Shown piece after piece: positions 18,790 to 29,717 of a stretch of 64,000 nt of DNA (positions within the stretch are counted from its first letter, which is position 1; each line of letters opens with the position of its first letter). The stretch spans positions 806,001-870,000 of the forward strand of contig NZ_PGFQ01000001.1 in the NCBI RefSeq assembly GCF_029870955.1, read 5' to 3'. Source of the stretch: Sulfitobacter faviae (GTDB lineage Bacteria; Pseudomonadota; Alphaproteobacteria; Rhodobacterales; Rhodobacteraceae). The notes below the pieces were generated by a model. That model made no database searches. It worked only from the letters and a program-made list of their open reading frames with translations, and was not told the origin of the DNA. The position numbers and the translations under genes were made by a program.

Positions 18790-21700
18790 TCAGATTTCCT
18801 CGACCTCCATCACCCCGTCGAGCGAGCGGATCGCGCCCTTGATCTGCGGTGTCACCGGGAATTCGCGCCCCAGATCGACCTCGACCTCACCGGGCAGGCT
18901 TGGGTCCATCAGGCAGAACTGCACCGGCCCTTTGCCCGCCGCCTTCACTGCCTGACGCGCGCCGTCGAGCACATCGGCCACCGATTGAATGGCCCCCGGC
19001 CCGTCGATGAAGACGCGCAACCCCATGCTGCTCGCATCCGCCACCGCCGCGTCGATCGGCCCGATGCCGCGTGCCAGCAGCTTAAGCTGGTCGCTTTCCA
19101 TCGTCGCCTCGACAGTGATGATGACCTTGGAGCCGACCTCAAGATGATCGCGCGAGGCTTCGAGCACGTCGGAGAAGATCGTCACCTCGTAGCCGCCCGT
19201 GGGGTCCGAGAGTTGCGCAAAGGCAAAGCGGTTGCCCCGCGCCGACTTGCGCTCTTGCCGCCCCGCCACCACGCCCGCGAGCCGCGCGTTCATCGCGCCG
19301 CGGGTCGAGACCTTTTCGTTGAGTTCGTCGAGCGTGAGGAAGGGCAGACCGGTCTCGCGCGCCCATTTGCGCTTCAGAGGCGGCATGTAATCGTCCAGCG
19401 GATGGCCCGAGAGGTAGAAGCCCACGGCCTTGAACTCCTCGGCCAGACGCTCCGCCGACTGCCAGTCGTCGCAGGGCAGCATCCGCGGCTCGGGCAGGTC
19501 GTCCCCCGCCTCGCCAAACAGCGAGACCTGGTTGCTGGCCTTCTGCTCGTGAATCGCCGCCGAATAGCTTACCAACCCGTCGAGCGATTGGAACACCCGC
19601 CGCCGGTTGCTGTCGAGCTGATCGAAGGCGCCCGAGCGCACCAGCATCTCCAAGGGGCGTTTGCCCACTCGTTTCAGGTCCACCCGCCGCGCGAGGTCAA
19701 AGAGCGTGGCGAAGGGCTTGTCGACGCCATCCACCTTGCGCCCCTCGGTTACCAGCCGCATCGCCTCCAGCCCGACGTTCTTCAACGCGCCCAGCGCATA
19801 GACCAGCGCGCCGTCGACCACCTTGAAGGTCGCATCCGAGCGGTTCACGCAGGGCGGCACCCACGGCAGTTCGAGATGTTTGCGCACCTCCTCGAAATAG
19901 ATCGCCAGCTTGTCGGTGAGATGGATATCGCAGTTCATCACCCCGGCCATGAACTCCACGGGGTGGTTCGCCTTCAGCCATGCGGTCTGGTAGCTGACCA
20001 CCGCATAGGCCGCGGCGTGGGACTTGTTGAAGCCGTAGTTGGCAAATTTCTCCAGAAGGTCGAAGACCTCCGCCGCCTTCTTCTTGTCGACGCCATTGGC
20101 CATCGCGCCCTTTTCGAACTTAGGGCGTTCCTTGGCCATCTCCTCGGCGATCTTCTTACCCATGGCGCGGCGCAATAGGTCCGCGCCGCCGAGCGAATAG
20201 CCCGCCATGACCTGCGCGATCTGCATCACCTGTTCCTGGTAAACGATGATGCCCTGGGTCTCTTCGAGGATGTAGTCGATGCTGGGGTGCACCGATTCCA
20301 ACTCGCGCTTGCCGTTCTTGACCTCGCAATAGACCGGGATGTTCTCCATCGGGCCGGGACGGTAGAGCGCCACGAGGGCGACGATGTCCTCGATGCAGGT
20401 GGGCTTCATGCGCTTAAGGGCATCCATCATGCCGCTCGATTCCACCTGAAAGACCGCGACAGTCTTGGCGCTGGAATAAAGGTCGTAGGTCGCCTTGTCG
20501 TCGAGCGGGATGGTGGCCACGTCGTCGACATGGCCCTCAGGCGGCTCATAGATCTGGCGCCCGTCCGCGGCGATATGCAGATGCCGCCCGCCCGCCTTGA
20601 TCTGGTCGAGCGCGTTCTGGATCACGGTCAGGGTCTTCAGACCCAGAAAGTCGAACTTCACCAGCCCGGCCTGTTCGACCCATTTCATGTTGAACTGCGT
20701 CGCCGGCATGTCCGAGCGCGGGTCCTGGTAGAGCGGTACCAGATGATCGAGCGGCCGGTCCCCGATCACCACGCCCGCCGCGTGGGTAGAGGCGTTGCGC
20801 AAAAGCCCCTCGACCTGCTGGCCGTAGGTCAGCAGCCGGTCGACGACCTCCTCGTTCTTGGCCTCCTCGCGCAGTCGCGGCTCATCCGCCAGCGCCTTCT
20901 CGATGGAGACGGGTTTCACCCCCTCCACCGGGATCATCTTCGAGAGGCGATCGACCTGCCCATAGGGCATCTGCAAGACGCGCCCGATGTCGCGCACCGC
21001 CGCCTTGGACAAAAGCGCACCGAAGGTGATGATCTGCCCCACTTTGTCGCGGCCGTATTTCTCCTGCACGTAGCGGATCACCTCCTCGCGGCGGTCCATG
21101 CAGAAGTCGATGTCGAAGTCGGGCATGGAGACCCGCTCGGGGTTGAGGAAGCGCTCGAAGAGCAGCGAGTAGCGCAGCGGGTCGAGGTCGGTGATGGTGA
21201 GTGCATAGGCCACCAGCGAGCCCGCCCCGGAGCCCCGCCCCGGCCCGACCGGGATGTCGTTGTCCTTGGCCCATTGGATGAAGTCGGCAACGATCAGGAA
21301 GTAGCCCGGGAACCCCATGCCTTCGATAATGCCCAGTTCGAAATCGAGGCGCTTCTGGTATTCCTCCACGCTCACCGCATGGGGGATCACCGCCAGACGC
21401 GCCTGAAGCCCCTCGTTGGCCATGCGGCGCAGCTCGGCGACCTCGTCGTCGGCGAACTTGGGCAGGATCGGATCGCGGCGGTAGGCCATGAAGGCGCAGC
21501 GCTTGGCGATCTCGACGGTGTTGCTCAGCGCCTCGGGCAGATCGGCAAAGAGCGTCGCCATCTCGGCTTGGGACTTGAAGTAATGCTGCGCGGTCAGACG
21601 GCGGCGTGGTTGGCTCTGGTCGACATAGGCGCCCTCGGCGATGCAGATCAGCGCGTCATGGGCCTCGTACATGTCGGGCTTAGGGAAATAGACGTCGTTG

Positions 21701-22326
21701 GTCGCCACCAGCGGGATGTCCATGGCATAGGCCATCTCGACAAAGCCACGCTCCGTCAGGCGCTCGGCCTCGGGCTGGCCGCCGTCTTCCGGGTGGCGCT
21801 GCAGCTCGACATAGAGCCGGTCGCCGAAGGCCTTGTGCAGCCGCCCCATCAGCGCTTCCGCCGCCGGGCGCTGGCCACCCTGCAAAAGCATCCCCACCGG
21901 CCCCGAAGGGCCGCCGGTGAGGCAAATGAGATCGGCGCTCAGCGCCTCGAGTTCCGCCAGCGTGACCTCCGCCGCCGCCCCGCCCTTGTCGAGGTAGAGG
22001 CAGGAATTGAGCTTCATCAGGTTCTCGTAGCCCAATTCACTCTGCGCCAGCAGCACCACAGGCGCGGGCGGGCGCGGTTTCTCGCCCGGCTGCACCTCGA
22101 CATAGGCCACGTCGACCTGACAGCCGATGATCGGCTGCACGCCTGCGCCCGCCATAGCGACCGAGAATTCCAGCGCGGCGAACATGTTGTTGGTGTCGGT
22201 CAGCGCCAGCGCGGGCATTTCCGCGTCACGGCACATGCCGGGCAGCTTTTTCAGCCGCAGCGCGCCTTCCAGCAGGGAGTACTCGGAATGGCTGCGCAGG
22301 TGAATGAATCGGGGAGCATCTGACAT
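18790..22326 (-). CDS. dnaE: DNA polymerase III subunit alpha
   Basis: This 1178-residue polymerase is the catalytic subunit of the replicase. The N-terminal PHP domain opens FIHLRSHSEYSLLEGA. The palm carries the catalytic aspartates in PDFDIDF near residue 400. The middle region includes GRGSGAGSLVAYAL and the fingers motif FGALLSKAAVRDIGRV. An OB-fold segment is present near the C terminus (LAGVVAGRQERKSARGNRFAF). The length is normal for DnaE1. A long open frame on the opposite strand (20287-22323) is a GC-codon shadow. Confidence 0.95.
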   Translation of the reverse strand: MSDAPRFIHLRSHSEYSLLEGALRLKKLPGMCRDAEMPALALTDTNNMFAALEFSVAMAGAGVQPIIGCQVDVAYVEVQPGEKPRPPAPVVLLAQSELGYENLMKLNSCLYLDKGGAAAEVTLAELEALSADLICLTGGPSGPVGMLLQGGQRPAAEALMGRLHKAFGDRLYVELQRHPEDGGQPEAERLTERGFVEMAYAMDIPLVATNDVYFPKPDMYEAHDALICIAEGAYVDQSQPRRRLTAQHYFKSQAEMATLFADLPEALSNTVEIAKRCAFMAYRRDPILPKFADDEVAELRRMANEGLQARLAVIPHAVSVEEYQKRLDFELGIIEGMGFPGYFLIVADFIQWAKDNDIPVGPGRGSGAGSLVAYALTITDLDPLRYSLLFERFLNPERVSMPDFDIDFCMDRREEVIRYVQEKYGRDKVGQIITFGALLSKAAVRDIGRVLQMPYGQVDRLSKMIPVEGVKPVSIEKALADEPRLREEAKNEEVVDRLLTYGQQVEGLLRNASTHAAGVVIGDRPLDHLVPLYQDPRSDMPATQFNMKWVEQAGLVKFDFLGLKTLTVIQNALDQIKAGGRHLHIAADGRQIYEPPEGHVDDVATIPLDDKATYDLYSSAKTVAVFQVESSGMMDALKRMKPTCIEDIVALVALYRPGPMENIPVYCEVKNGKRELESVHPSIDYILEETQGIIVYQEQVMQIAQVMAGYSLGGADLLRRAMGKKIAEEMAKERPKFEKGAMANGVDKKKAAEVFDLLEKFANYGFNKSHAAAYAVVSYQTAWLKANHPVEFMAGVMNCDIHLTDKLAIYFEEVRKHLELPWVPPCVNRSDATFKVVDGALVYALGALKNVGLEAMRLVTEGRKVDGVDKPFATLFDLARRVDLKRVGKRPLEMLVRSGAFDQLDSNRRRVFQSLDGLVSYSAAIHEQKASNQVSLFGEAGDDLPEPRMLPCDDWQSAERLAEEFKAVGFYLSGHPLDDYMPPLKRKWARETGLPFLTLDELNEKVSTRGAMNARLAGVVAGRQERKSARGNRFAFAQLSDPTGGYEVTIFSDVLEASRDHLEVGSKVIITVEATMESDQLKLLARGIGPIDAAVADASSMGLRVFIDGPGAIQSVADVLDGARQAVKAAGKGPVQFCLMDPSLPGEVEVDLGREFPVTPQIKGAIRSLDGVMEVEEI

Positions 22327-22526
22327 GGGCGCAAACTATGCCAGCCGCCTGCCCGGCACCAGCGCCGGATGCGGCAGTGCTGCATTTTTCGCCCAAGGTA
22401 TTTTTTCTTGCCAAAACGCCCCCCGCCCCGCTAGCCTGACCTCTACCTCGCCCGCGCCCGGTTCTACGCCGCATCGAACCCCGCGCATGTTTAAGGGCCA
22501 CTTTGTACCGCGGCGGATGAGAACCA

Positions 22527-23918
22527 ATGGACATCACTTTTCTTCTCAATGGAGAAGTCGTGTCACTCTCCAACGTGTCCCCGACCACCACCCTCCTTGA
22601 CTGGCTGCGCGAAGAGCGTGGCCTGACGGGGACGAAAGAGGGCTGTAACGAGGGCGATTGCGGGGCCTGTTCGGTCATGATCAGCGACGAGAGCGGGCAC
22701 CGCGCGCTGAACGGCTGTATCCTGTTCCTGCCGCAGATCAACGGCAAGGCGGTCACCACGGTCGAAGGCATGGCGGGCGCCGACGGCACCCTGCACCCGG
22801 TGCAGGAGACCATGGTCGAACATCACGGCAGCCAGTGTGGTTTCTGCACCCCGGGCTTCGTCGTCTCGATGGCCACGGCGCACCTCAACGGCTTGCGCGA
22901 CCATGACTTGCAGCTTGCCGGCAACCTCTGCCGCTGCACCGGCTACGCGCCGATCATCCGCGCGGCCGAAGCCGCGGCGGACAAGCCCGTGCCAGACCAT
23001 CTCTTGGGCCTCAAATCGAAGCTCAAGCAGGACATCCCCGCTCCCGCCAAGGCCGAGGGCGCGCCCCATGTGCAGCCCGAGAGCAGCGATGAGCTGGCCG
23101 CGTGGTACCTCGACCACCCCGAGGCGACGCTGATCGCCGGAGCGACCGACGTGGGCCTTTGGGTCACCAAGGGCTTCCGCGATCTGGGCGCCGTGGCATT
23201 CCTCAACCGCTGCGCCGATCTGCGCGGCATCACCGAGGACGAGACCGGCCTGCGCATCGGCGCCATGACGACCCTGACCGAGGTCGAGGCGAAGCTCTCC
23301 CCGCTGTTCCCCAGCTTGGGCGTGATGCTGCGCCGCTACGGCTCGACGCAGGTGCGCAACGCGGCGACTCTGGGCGGCAATATCGCCAATGGCTCGCCCA
23401 TCGGTGACGGCCCGCCCGCGCTGATTGCGCTTGGTGCCACGCTGCACCTGCGCCGCGGCGACGACCGTCGCGAACTACCGCTCGAGGATTTCTTCCTCGA
23501 CTACGGCAAGCAGGACCGCGCGCCGGGCGAATTTGTGGAGGCGATCACCGTGCCGCGCCAGCACGACACGCTGCGCTGCTACAAGCTGTCGAAGCGTTTC
23601 GATCAGGACATCTCTGCGGTCTGCGGCTGCATCTCGATCACCGGCAACGGTTCTGAAATCCTCACCGCCCGCGTGGCCTTCGGCGGCATGGCCGCCACCC
23701 CGAAACGCGCCGCTGCGGCTGAAGCGGCGCTCGTCGGCGAACCGTGGAGCGAAGACACCATCCGCAAGGCGATGGAGGCGATGCGCGACGACTTCACCCC
23801 GCTGTCGGACATGCGCGCCTCGGCCGCCTACCGGATGCAGGCCGCGCAGAACATGCTGCTGCGCTATTTCCACGACGCCAATGGCACCCCCACCAACCTG
23901 ATGGAGGTCTCGGCATGA
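22527..23918 (+). CDS. xdhA: Xanthine dehydrogenase small subunit (FeS/FAD)
   Basis: The 463-residue subunit passes electrons from the molybdenum centre to NAD. The N-terminal 2Fe-2S domain has CNEGDCGAC and the second cluster domain has CGFCTPGF and CRCTGY. An FAD-binding domain follows, with [14 protein letters not shown] near residues 287-300. The gene overlaps xdhB in an ATGA and starts a plus-strand operon that continues through xdhC and an ABC transporter. The 200 bp upstream (22327-22526) hold the promoter region but no site I can name. Confidence 0.93.
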   Translation: MDITFLLNGEVVSLSNVSPTTTLLDWLREERGLTGTKEGCNEGDCGACSVMISDESGHRALNGCILFLPQINGKAVTTVEGMAGADGTLHPVQETMVEHHGSQCGFCTPGFVVSMATAHLNGLRDHDLQLAGNLCRCTGYAPIIRAAEAAADKPVPDHLLGLKSKLKQDIPAPAKAEGAPHVQPESSDELAAWYLDHPEATLIAGATDVGLWVTKGFRDLGAVAFLNRCADLRGITEDETGLRIGAMTTLTEVEAKLSPLFPSLGVMLRRYGSTQVRNAATLGGNIANGSPIGDGPPALIALGATLHLRRGDDRRELPLEDFFLDYGKQDRAPGEFVEAITVPRQHDTLRCYKLSKRFDQDISAVCGCISITGNGSEILTARVAFGGMAATPKRAAAAEAALVGEPWSEDTIRKAMEAMRDDFTPLSDMRASAAYRMQAAQNMLLRYFHDANGTPTNLMEVSA

Positions 23919-26329
23919 GCGTTGCAAAGCCCCTTCCCCATGACGCCGCGAAGCTGCATGTCACCGGCGCCGCGCGCTATGTCGACGACATCCCCACCCC
24001 GCGCGGCACGCTGCATCTGGCCTTTGGCCTCAGCCCCGTCGCGGCGGGCGATCTGACCGGTCTGGACCTTCAGGCGGTGCGCGAGGCTCCCGGCGTCGTC
24101 GCGGTGCTGTCCGCCGATGACCTCGCGCATGATTGTGACACCTCGCCCTCGAACCATGACGAGCCGCTTCTGGCGACCGATCAGGTGCACTACGCGGGCC
24201 AGCCGCTCTATCTGGTGGTGGCCACCAGCCACCTCGCCGCGCGCCGCGCCGCCCAGCTGGGCAAGCCGCAGATCACCCCGCGCGACCCGATCCTGACGGT
24301 GGAACAGGCGCTCGAAGCGAACAGCCGTTTCGAGGATGGTCCCCGCATCTACCAGAAGGGCGATGCCGAAGCCGCGCTGGCGAAGGCCAGCCGCCGCCTC
24401 TCGGGCCAGATCGAGATGGGCGGGCAGGAGCATTTCTACCTCGAGGGTCAGGCCGCCATGGCGCTGCCGCAGGACAACGGCGACATGCTGGTGCATTCCT
24501 CGACCCAGCACCCGACCGAGATTCAGCATAAAGTGGCCCATGCCATCGGTCGCCCCATGCATGCCGTGCGGGTCGAGACCCGGCGCATGGGCGGCGGTTT
24601 CGGCGGCAAGGAAAGCCAGGGCAACGCGCTCGCCATCGCCTGTTCCGTGGCCGCATCGCTGACCGGCAAGCCCTGCAAGATGCGCTATGACCGCGACGAC
24701 GACATGATTGTCACCGGCAAGCGGCACGACTTCCGCATCAGCTATGACGTGGGCTTCGACGAGACGGGCCGCATCACCGCGCTGGACGTGACCCATTACA
24801 CCCGCTGCGGCTGGTCGATGGACCTTTCGCTGCCCGTGGCCGACCGCGCCATGCTGCATGCCGACAACGCCTATCATCTGCGCGATATCCGCATCACCTC
24901 GCACCGTTTGCGGACCAATACCGCCAGCGCCACCGCCTTCCGCGGCTTCGGCGGGCCGCAGGGGATCGTCGGCATCGAACGGGTGATGGACCATATCGCG
25001 CATGAGCTGGGCCTCGATCCGCTCGCCGTGCGCCGGGCGAATTACTACAGCGACAACGCCCATCGTCCGACCGAGGTGGAGAACACCGGCACCGCAATCG
25101 ACAACCGCACCCCGCCGGATGCCGAGGCCGATCTGTCATCACGCGGCGCGCCCCCTGCGCCCGGCGCGCAACCGTCGATCCCGGCCACCCCCTCGGACGT
25201 GCAGACCACGCCCTACCAGCAGCCGGTGACCGATTGCATTATCAACGCCGTGACCGACCGGCTGGTCGAGAGCTGCGATTACGAGGCGCGCCGCGCCGCC
25301 ATCGCCGAGTGGAACGCGAAAAGCCAGCTGATGAAGCGCGGCATCGCGATCACGCCGGTGAAATTCGGCATCTCCTTCACGCTCACCCACCTCAATCAGG
25401 CGGGCGCGCTGGTGCATGTCTATCAAGACGGCTCAATCCACCTGAACCACGGCGGCACCGAGATGGGGCAAGGGCTGTTCCAGAAGGTCGCGCAGGTCGC
25501 GGCCTCGCGCTTTGGCGTCTCGCCCGAAATGGTCAAAATCACCGCCACGGATACCGCGAAAGTGCCCAATACCTCGGCCACCGCGGCCTCCTCCGGCTCG
25601 GACCTCAACGGCATGGCGGCGCAGAACGCCTGCGACACCATCCGCGACCGCATGGCCGCGCATCTGGCCGAACGCTACCAGACCACCCCCGATCAGGTGG
25701 TATTCGCCGACGGCATGGTGCGCATCGGCGGGGAGGAAATCACCTTCGCCGCCGCCGCCGCCTCGGCCTATGAGAACCGCGTGAGCCTTTCCGCCACCGG
25801 CTACTACAAGACGCCCGAGATCGAATGGGACCGGATCGCCGGACGCGGGCGGCCGTTCTACTATTTCGCCTATGGCGCGGCCTGCACCGAGGTGGTGATC
25901 GACACGCTGACCGGCGAGAACCGGATCCTGCGCACCGACATCCTGCATGACGCCGGCGCCTCGCTGAACCCGGCGCTCGACATAGGCCAGATCGAAGGCG
26001 GCTATGTGCAGGGCGCGGGCTGGCTGACGACCGAGGAACTCGTCTGGGACGAGACCGGCACCCTGCGCACCCATGCGCCCTCGACCTACAAGATCCCCGC
26101 CTGTTCGGACCGCCCGCCGGTCTTCAACGTGGCGCTTTGGGACCAGCCGAACCCGGCGCAGACCGTCTACCGCTCCAAGGCCGTGGGCGAGCCGCCCTTC
26201 ATGCTGGGCATCTCGGCCTTCATGGCGCTGTCGGATGCGGTTGCGGCCTGCGGCCCGCATTATGGCGACCTGCAAGCCCCGGCCACCGCCGAGGCCGTGC
26301 TCGCCGCCGTTGGACGGGCGCGGAAATGA
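23915..26329 (+). CDS. xdhB: Xanthine dehydrogenase large subunit (molybdopterin)
   Basis: The 804-residue catalytic subunit hydroxylates hypoxanthine and xanthine to urate at a molybdenum cofactor. Motifs include [21 protein letters not shown] and the C-terminal [11 protein letters not shown]. The latter is the GEPP loop with the conserved catalytic glutamate farther on in the family. The start ATG 23915 overlaps the xdhA stop. A proline/alanine-rich stretch of about 35 residues (from [12 protein letters not shown] to PATPSDVQ, around 390-430) looks like an insertion between domains compared with typical XdhB. It overlaps xdhC by an ATGA. Confidence 0.93.
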   Translation: MSVAKPLPHDAAKLHVTGAARYVDDIPTPRGTLHLAFGLSPVAAGDLTGLDLQAVREAPGVVAVLSADDLAHDCDTSPSNHDEPLLATDQVHYAGQPLYLVVATSHLAARRAAQLGKPQITPRDPILTVEQALEANSRFEDGPRIYQKGDAEAALAKASRRLSGQIEMGGQEHFYLEGQAAMALPQDNGDMLVHSSTQHPTEIQHKVAHAIGRPMHAVRVETRRMGGGFGGKESQGNALAIACSVAASLTGKPCKMRYDRDDDMIVTGKRHDFRISYDVGFDETGRITALDVTHYTRCGWSMDLSLPVADRAMLHADNAYHLRDIRITSHRLRTNTASATAFRGFGGPQGIVGIERVMDHIAHELGLDPLAVRRANYYSDNAHRPTEVENTGTAIDNRTPPDAEADLSSRGAPPAPGAQPSIPATPSDVQTTPYQQPVTDCIINAVTDRLVESCDYEARRAAIAEWNAKSQLMKRGIAITPVKFGISFTLTHLNQAGALVHVYQDGSIHLNHGGTEMGQGLFQKVAQVAASRFGVSPEMVKITATDTAKVPNTSATAASSGSDLNGMAAQNACDTIRDRMAAHLAERYQTTPDQVVFADGMVRIGGEEITFAAAAASAYENRVSLSATGYYKTPEIEWDRIAGRGRPFYYFAYGAACTEVVIDTLTGENRILRTDILHDAGASLNPALDIGQIEGGYVQGAGWLTTEELVWDETGTLRTHAPSTYKIPACSDRPPVFNVALWDQPNPAQTVYRSKAVGEPPFMLGISAFMALSDAVAACGPHYGDLQAPATAEAVLAAVGRARK

Positions 26330-27081
26330 CCGCGATCTTCGTCGAGGTCACCGCCACGCGCGGCTCGGCCCCGCGGGATGCGGGCACGGCGATGAAAGTC
26401 ACGGCCGACAGTATCGACGGCACCATCGGCGGCGGGGCGCTGGAACATCAGGCCATCGCCCACGCCCGCCAGATGCTGGCCGAGGGCCGGTGCGAAGACA
26501 GCCAGACCCTGCCGCTCGGCCCCGGTCTGGGCCAGTGCTGCGGCGGCGCGGTCAGCCTGCGCTACACCACCACGCCGCGCCCGCTGGACGCGGCCACCCC
26601 CCAGCCCCTGCCGGATGTACAAGGCGACGCGCCGCTCTGGCTCTGGGGCGCGGGGCATGTGGGCCGGGCTGTGGTGGCCGCCTGCCCGCCCCGGGCCTTT
26701 GAGATCACATGGATCGACAGCGCCCGCGACCGTTTCCCCGACCAAATCCCGCCCCATGTCACCGTCACCCCCGCCGCCGACATGCCCCGGCTGGCCGCCC
26801 ATGCGCCGCGCGACGCGCATCACCTGATCTTCACCTATTCCCATGACATCGACCTCGCGCTCTGTGCCGCCTTGCTCAAACGCGGGGCTGCGAGCGTCGG
26901 GTTAATCGGCTCTGACACAAAAAAGTCACGGTTTTCCCGCCGCTTGCGTGACATGGGGTTGGATCCCTCTGGCATCACCTGTCCAATTGGCGATAAATCG
27001 CTGGGCAAGCTGCCTGCGCAAATTGCCCATGGCGCGCTGATCGCCCTCATCGCCCGGACCCAGACAAAGGTTTCCGCATGA
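26326..27081 (+). CDS. xdhC: Xanthine dehydrogenase accessory protein XdhC
   Basis: XdhC binds molybdenum cofactor, promotes its sulfuration and inserts it into XdhB. The 251-residue protein shows the family N terminus (VTATRGSAPRDAGTAM, then GTIGGGALEH), a cysteine motif GQCCGG, and a Rossmann-like C-terminal domain (LWLWGAGHVGRAVV, VGLIGSDTKKSRF). ATGA overlaps on both sides tie it to xdhB and to the ABC transporter ATPase, so purine oxidation and transport are one transcription unit. Confidence 0.92.
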   Translation: MTAIFVEVTATRGSAPRDAGTAMKVTADSIDGTIGGGALEHQAIAHARQMLAEGRCEDSQTLPLGPGLGQCCGGAVSLRYTTTPRPLDAATPQPLPDVQGDAPLWLWGAGHVGRAVVAACPPRAFEITWIDSARDRFPDQIPPHVTVTPAADMPRLAAHAPRDAHHLIFTYSHDIDLALCAALLKRGAASVGLIGSDTKKSRFSRRLRDMGLDPSGITCPIGDKSLGKLPAQIAHGALIALIARTQTKVSA

Positions 27082-28593
27082 CTGATTCACTTCTCGACCT
27101 CACCGGGTTGACCAAGGCCTACCCCGGCGTCGTCGCGAACGATGACGTTTCCCTGCGGATCGCTCCGGGCGAGGTTCACGCCCTGCTGGGCGAGAACGGC
27201 GCGGGCAAATCCACTTTGGTTAAAATGATCTACGGGCTGGTCAAACCAGACGCGGGCCAGATGCTAATGCGGGGCGAGAGCTTTGCCCCCACCGACCCGC
27301 ACGCCGCACGGCAGGCGGGCGTGGGCATGGTGTTTCAACATTTCTCGCTTTTCGACGCGCTCAGCGTGGCGGAAAACATCGCGCTCGGCATGGAAAACCC
27401 CCGCGGATGCGCGCGCTCAGCCAACAGATTCGCGATGTGTCGGATACCTACGGCCTGCCGCTTGCGCCGGACCGCACCGTCGGTGACCTCTCAGCGGGGA
27501 GCGTCAGCGGGTTGAGATCATCCGCTGCCTGCTGCAAGAGCCGAAGCTGTTGATCATGGACGAGCCGACCTCGGTCCTGACGCCACAAGAGGTTGAAATC
27601 CTTTTCAAAACCCTGCGCAAGCTTAGCGCCGAAGGCACCGCGATCCTCTATATCTCGCACAAGCTCGAAGAAATCCGCAGCCTGTGCGACAGCGCCACGA
27701 TCCTGCGCTTGGGCAAGGTCGTCGGCCATTGCACCCCGCGGGAGACATCGGCCCGCGACATGGCCGAGATGATGGTGGGCTCTGCGCTGAAAACGCCGAC
27801 CCGCGACAGCAAGGAACCGGGCGAAGTGGCGCTGACGCTGAACAACCTCTCGGCCCGGTCGGCCCATGCTTTCGGCATGCCGCTGCGCGATATTTCTGTC
27901 GAGGTGCGGCGCGGCGAGGTGCTGGGCATCGGCGGCGTCGCGGGCAACGGGCAGGACGAATTGCTCAACGCGCTCTCGGGCGAAACACTGGTCGGCGCGG
28001 GCATGATCACCTTTGACGGGCGCGACATTGGCCTGCTCGGCCCCACCGCCCGCCGCGCGCTTGGCGTCTTGACCGCCCCCGAGGAGCGGCTGGGCCACGC
28101 CGCCGTGCCGGATATGTCGCTGACGGAAAACGCCATGCTGACCGGGGCCGCCCGTGAGGGGCTGGAGCGGGGCGGCATGCTCGACTGGGGCAAGGCGCGC
28201 AGCTTTGCCGAGAAGATCATCAAGACCTTCGACGTGCGCACCCCCGGCCCGGCCAACGCGGCGCGCTCGCTTTCAGGCGGCAACCTGCAAAAGTTCGTCA
28301 TCGGGCGCGAGGTGCTGCAACGGCCCGAGCTGCTGGTCGTGAACCAGCCCACATGGGGGGTCGATGCCTCTGCCGCCGCCGCGATCCGGCAGGCACTGCT
28401 CGATCTCGCCTCGGGCGGGACCGCGGTGATCGTCATCAGCCAAGACCTTGATGAGTTGATGGAGATTTCCGACAATTTTGCCGCCCTGAACGAAGGCCGC
28501 CTGTCGCCCTCTCGCCCCGCGCAGGGGCTGACCGTCGAAGAGATCGGCCTTATGATGGGCGGCGCACATGGTATGGAGGTCGCGCATGTCTAA
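27078..28593 (+). CDS. BMP-type ABC transporter ATP-binding protein, two frame breaks
   Basis: This is a sugar/nucleoside-type ATPase with two ABC domains. The first has Walker A GENGAGKST and FQHFSLFDALSV. The second has EERLGHAAVPDMSL and signature LSGGNLQKFVIGRE. The frame is lost at the C run 27398-27402 and recovered after the G run 27496-27499. Adding one base at each gives NPPRMRALSQQIRD and DLSAGERQRVEI, for about 505 residues, normal for the family. It starts in an ATGA overlap with xdhC. With two permeases and a BMP binding protein it forms an importer, predicted to carry purines or nucleosides. Confidence 0.85.
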
Positions 28594-28635
28594 GCCGAAC
28601 CTCGCATCTTTCACTCTGACCATTGGGGGTGATCT

Positions 28636-29717
28636 GTGATCCGCCTTGAAAAGCGTCCGCAGCCCAGTCGGGCCCTCTCGCTGTCGACACCGATCATGGC
28701 GGTGCTGGCCACTTTCATCTTCGGCGGGCTTTTGTTCGCGGCCTTGGGCAAAGACCCGATCGAGGCGCTGCAAACGATCTTTTGGCAGCCCCTGTTTGGC
28801 GATTACGCTTTTTATTACCGCCCGCAACTGCTGATCAAAGGCGCGCCCTTGGTGCTGATCGCCATTGGCCTCAGCCTTGGGTTCAAGGCGGGCATTTGGA
28901 ACATCGGGGCCGAGGGGCAGTATATCATGGGCGCCCTCTTTGGCGCGGGCGTGGGGCTGGCATTCTACCCGCTTGAGGCGTGGTATATCTTCCCGCTGAT
29001 GGTCATCGCCGGGGCGCTCGGCGGATGGCTCTGGGCGATGATCCCGGCCCTACTCAAGGTGCGTTTCGGCACCAATGAAATCCTCGTCTCGCTGATGCTG
29101 GTCTATGTGGCGGAACAATTCCTTGCCTCCATGTCATTGGGATTGCTGAAAAATCCCGAAGGCTACGGCTTTCCCGGCTCGCGCAACCTGCAACAATACG
29201 CTTCTGCCCATAACGCCGAACTCTTCGCAGGCTCTGGCATGCACTGGGGCGTGGTCGCAGCGCTGATCGCGGTGATCTTTGCCTATGTCCTGCTCGCACG
29301 GCACCGTCTGGGCTTTGCCATCCGCGTCACCGGGGAGGCCCCCGCGCGGCGCGCTTCTCCGGCGTGAACCCGGCGCGGCTGGTGCTGTTTTGCCTCGGCA
29401 CCTCTGGCTTGCTCGCTGGTCTTGCGGGCATGTTCGAGGTCGCTGGCCCCTCGGGTCAGGTCACCATCGACTTTAACGTGGGCTATGGCTTCACCGCGAT
29501 CATCGTGGCCTTCCTTGGCCGGTTGCACCCGATTGGCATCCTGCTTGCCGGGGCGCTGATGGCGCTGACCTACATCGGCGGGGATATCGCGCAGTCCAAC
29601 CTCGGCCTGCCCGCCGCCGCCATTCAGGTCTTCCAAGGCATGCTCCTGTTCTTCCTGCTCGCGCTGGACGTTTTCACTCATTACCGGCTGCGCTTTGGCG
29701 CGGCGGAGGCTGCCTGA
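28636..29717 (+). CDS. BMP-type ABC transporter permease, first subunit, one frame break
   Basis: This inner-membrane permease has about nine hydrophobic segments and the family signature GIWNIGAEGQYIMGAL. It starts at GTG 28636, preceded by GGGGGTGATCT. The frame breaks in the C run 29339-29343 at the EAA-like coupling loop. One added C gives GEAPRAARFSGVNPARLV and a continuous product of about 361 residues. The stop overlaps the start of the second permease at 29717. It acts with the downstream permease as the channel heterodimer. Confidence 0.85.

Noticed and set aside
20287..22323. A 678-codon open frame opposite dnaE, and similar long antisense frames opposite rsgA, fadD and nrdJ
   Set aside because: They mirror the real genes, are rich in Arg, His, Leu and Gly, show no domain, and arise from GC-rich third positions.
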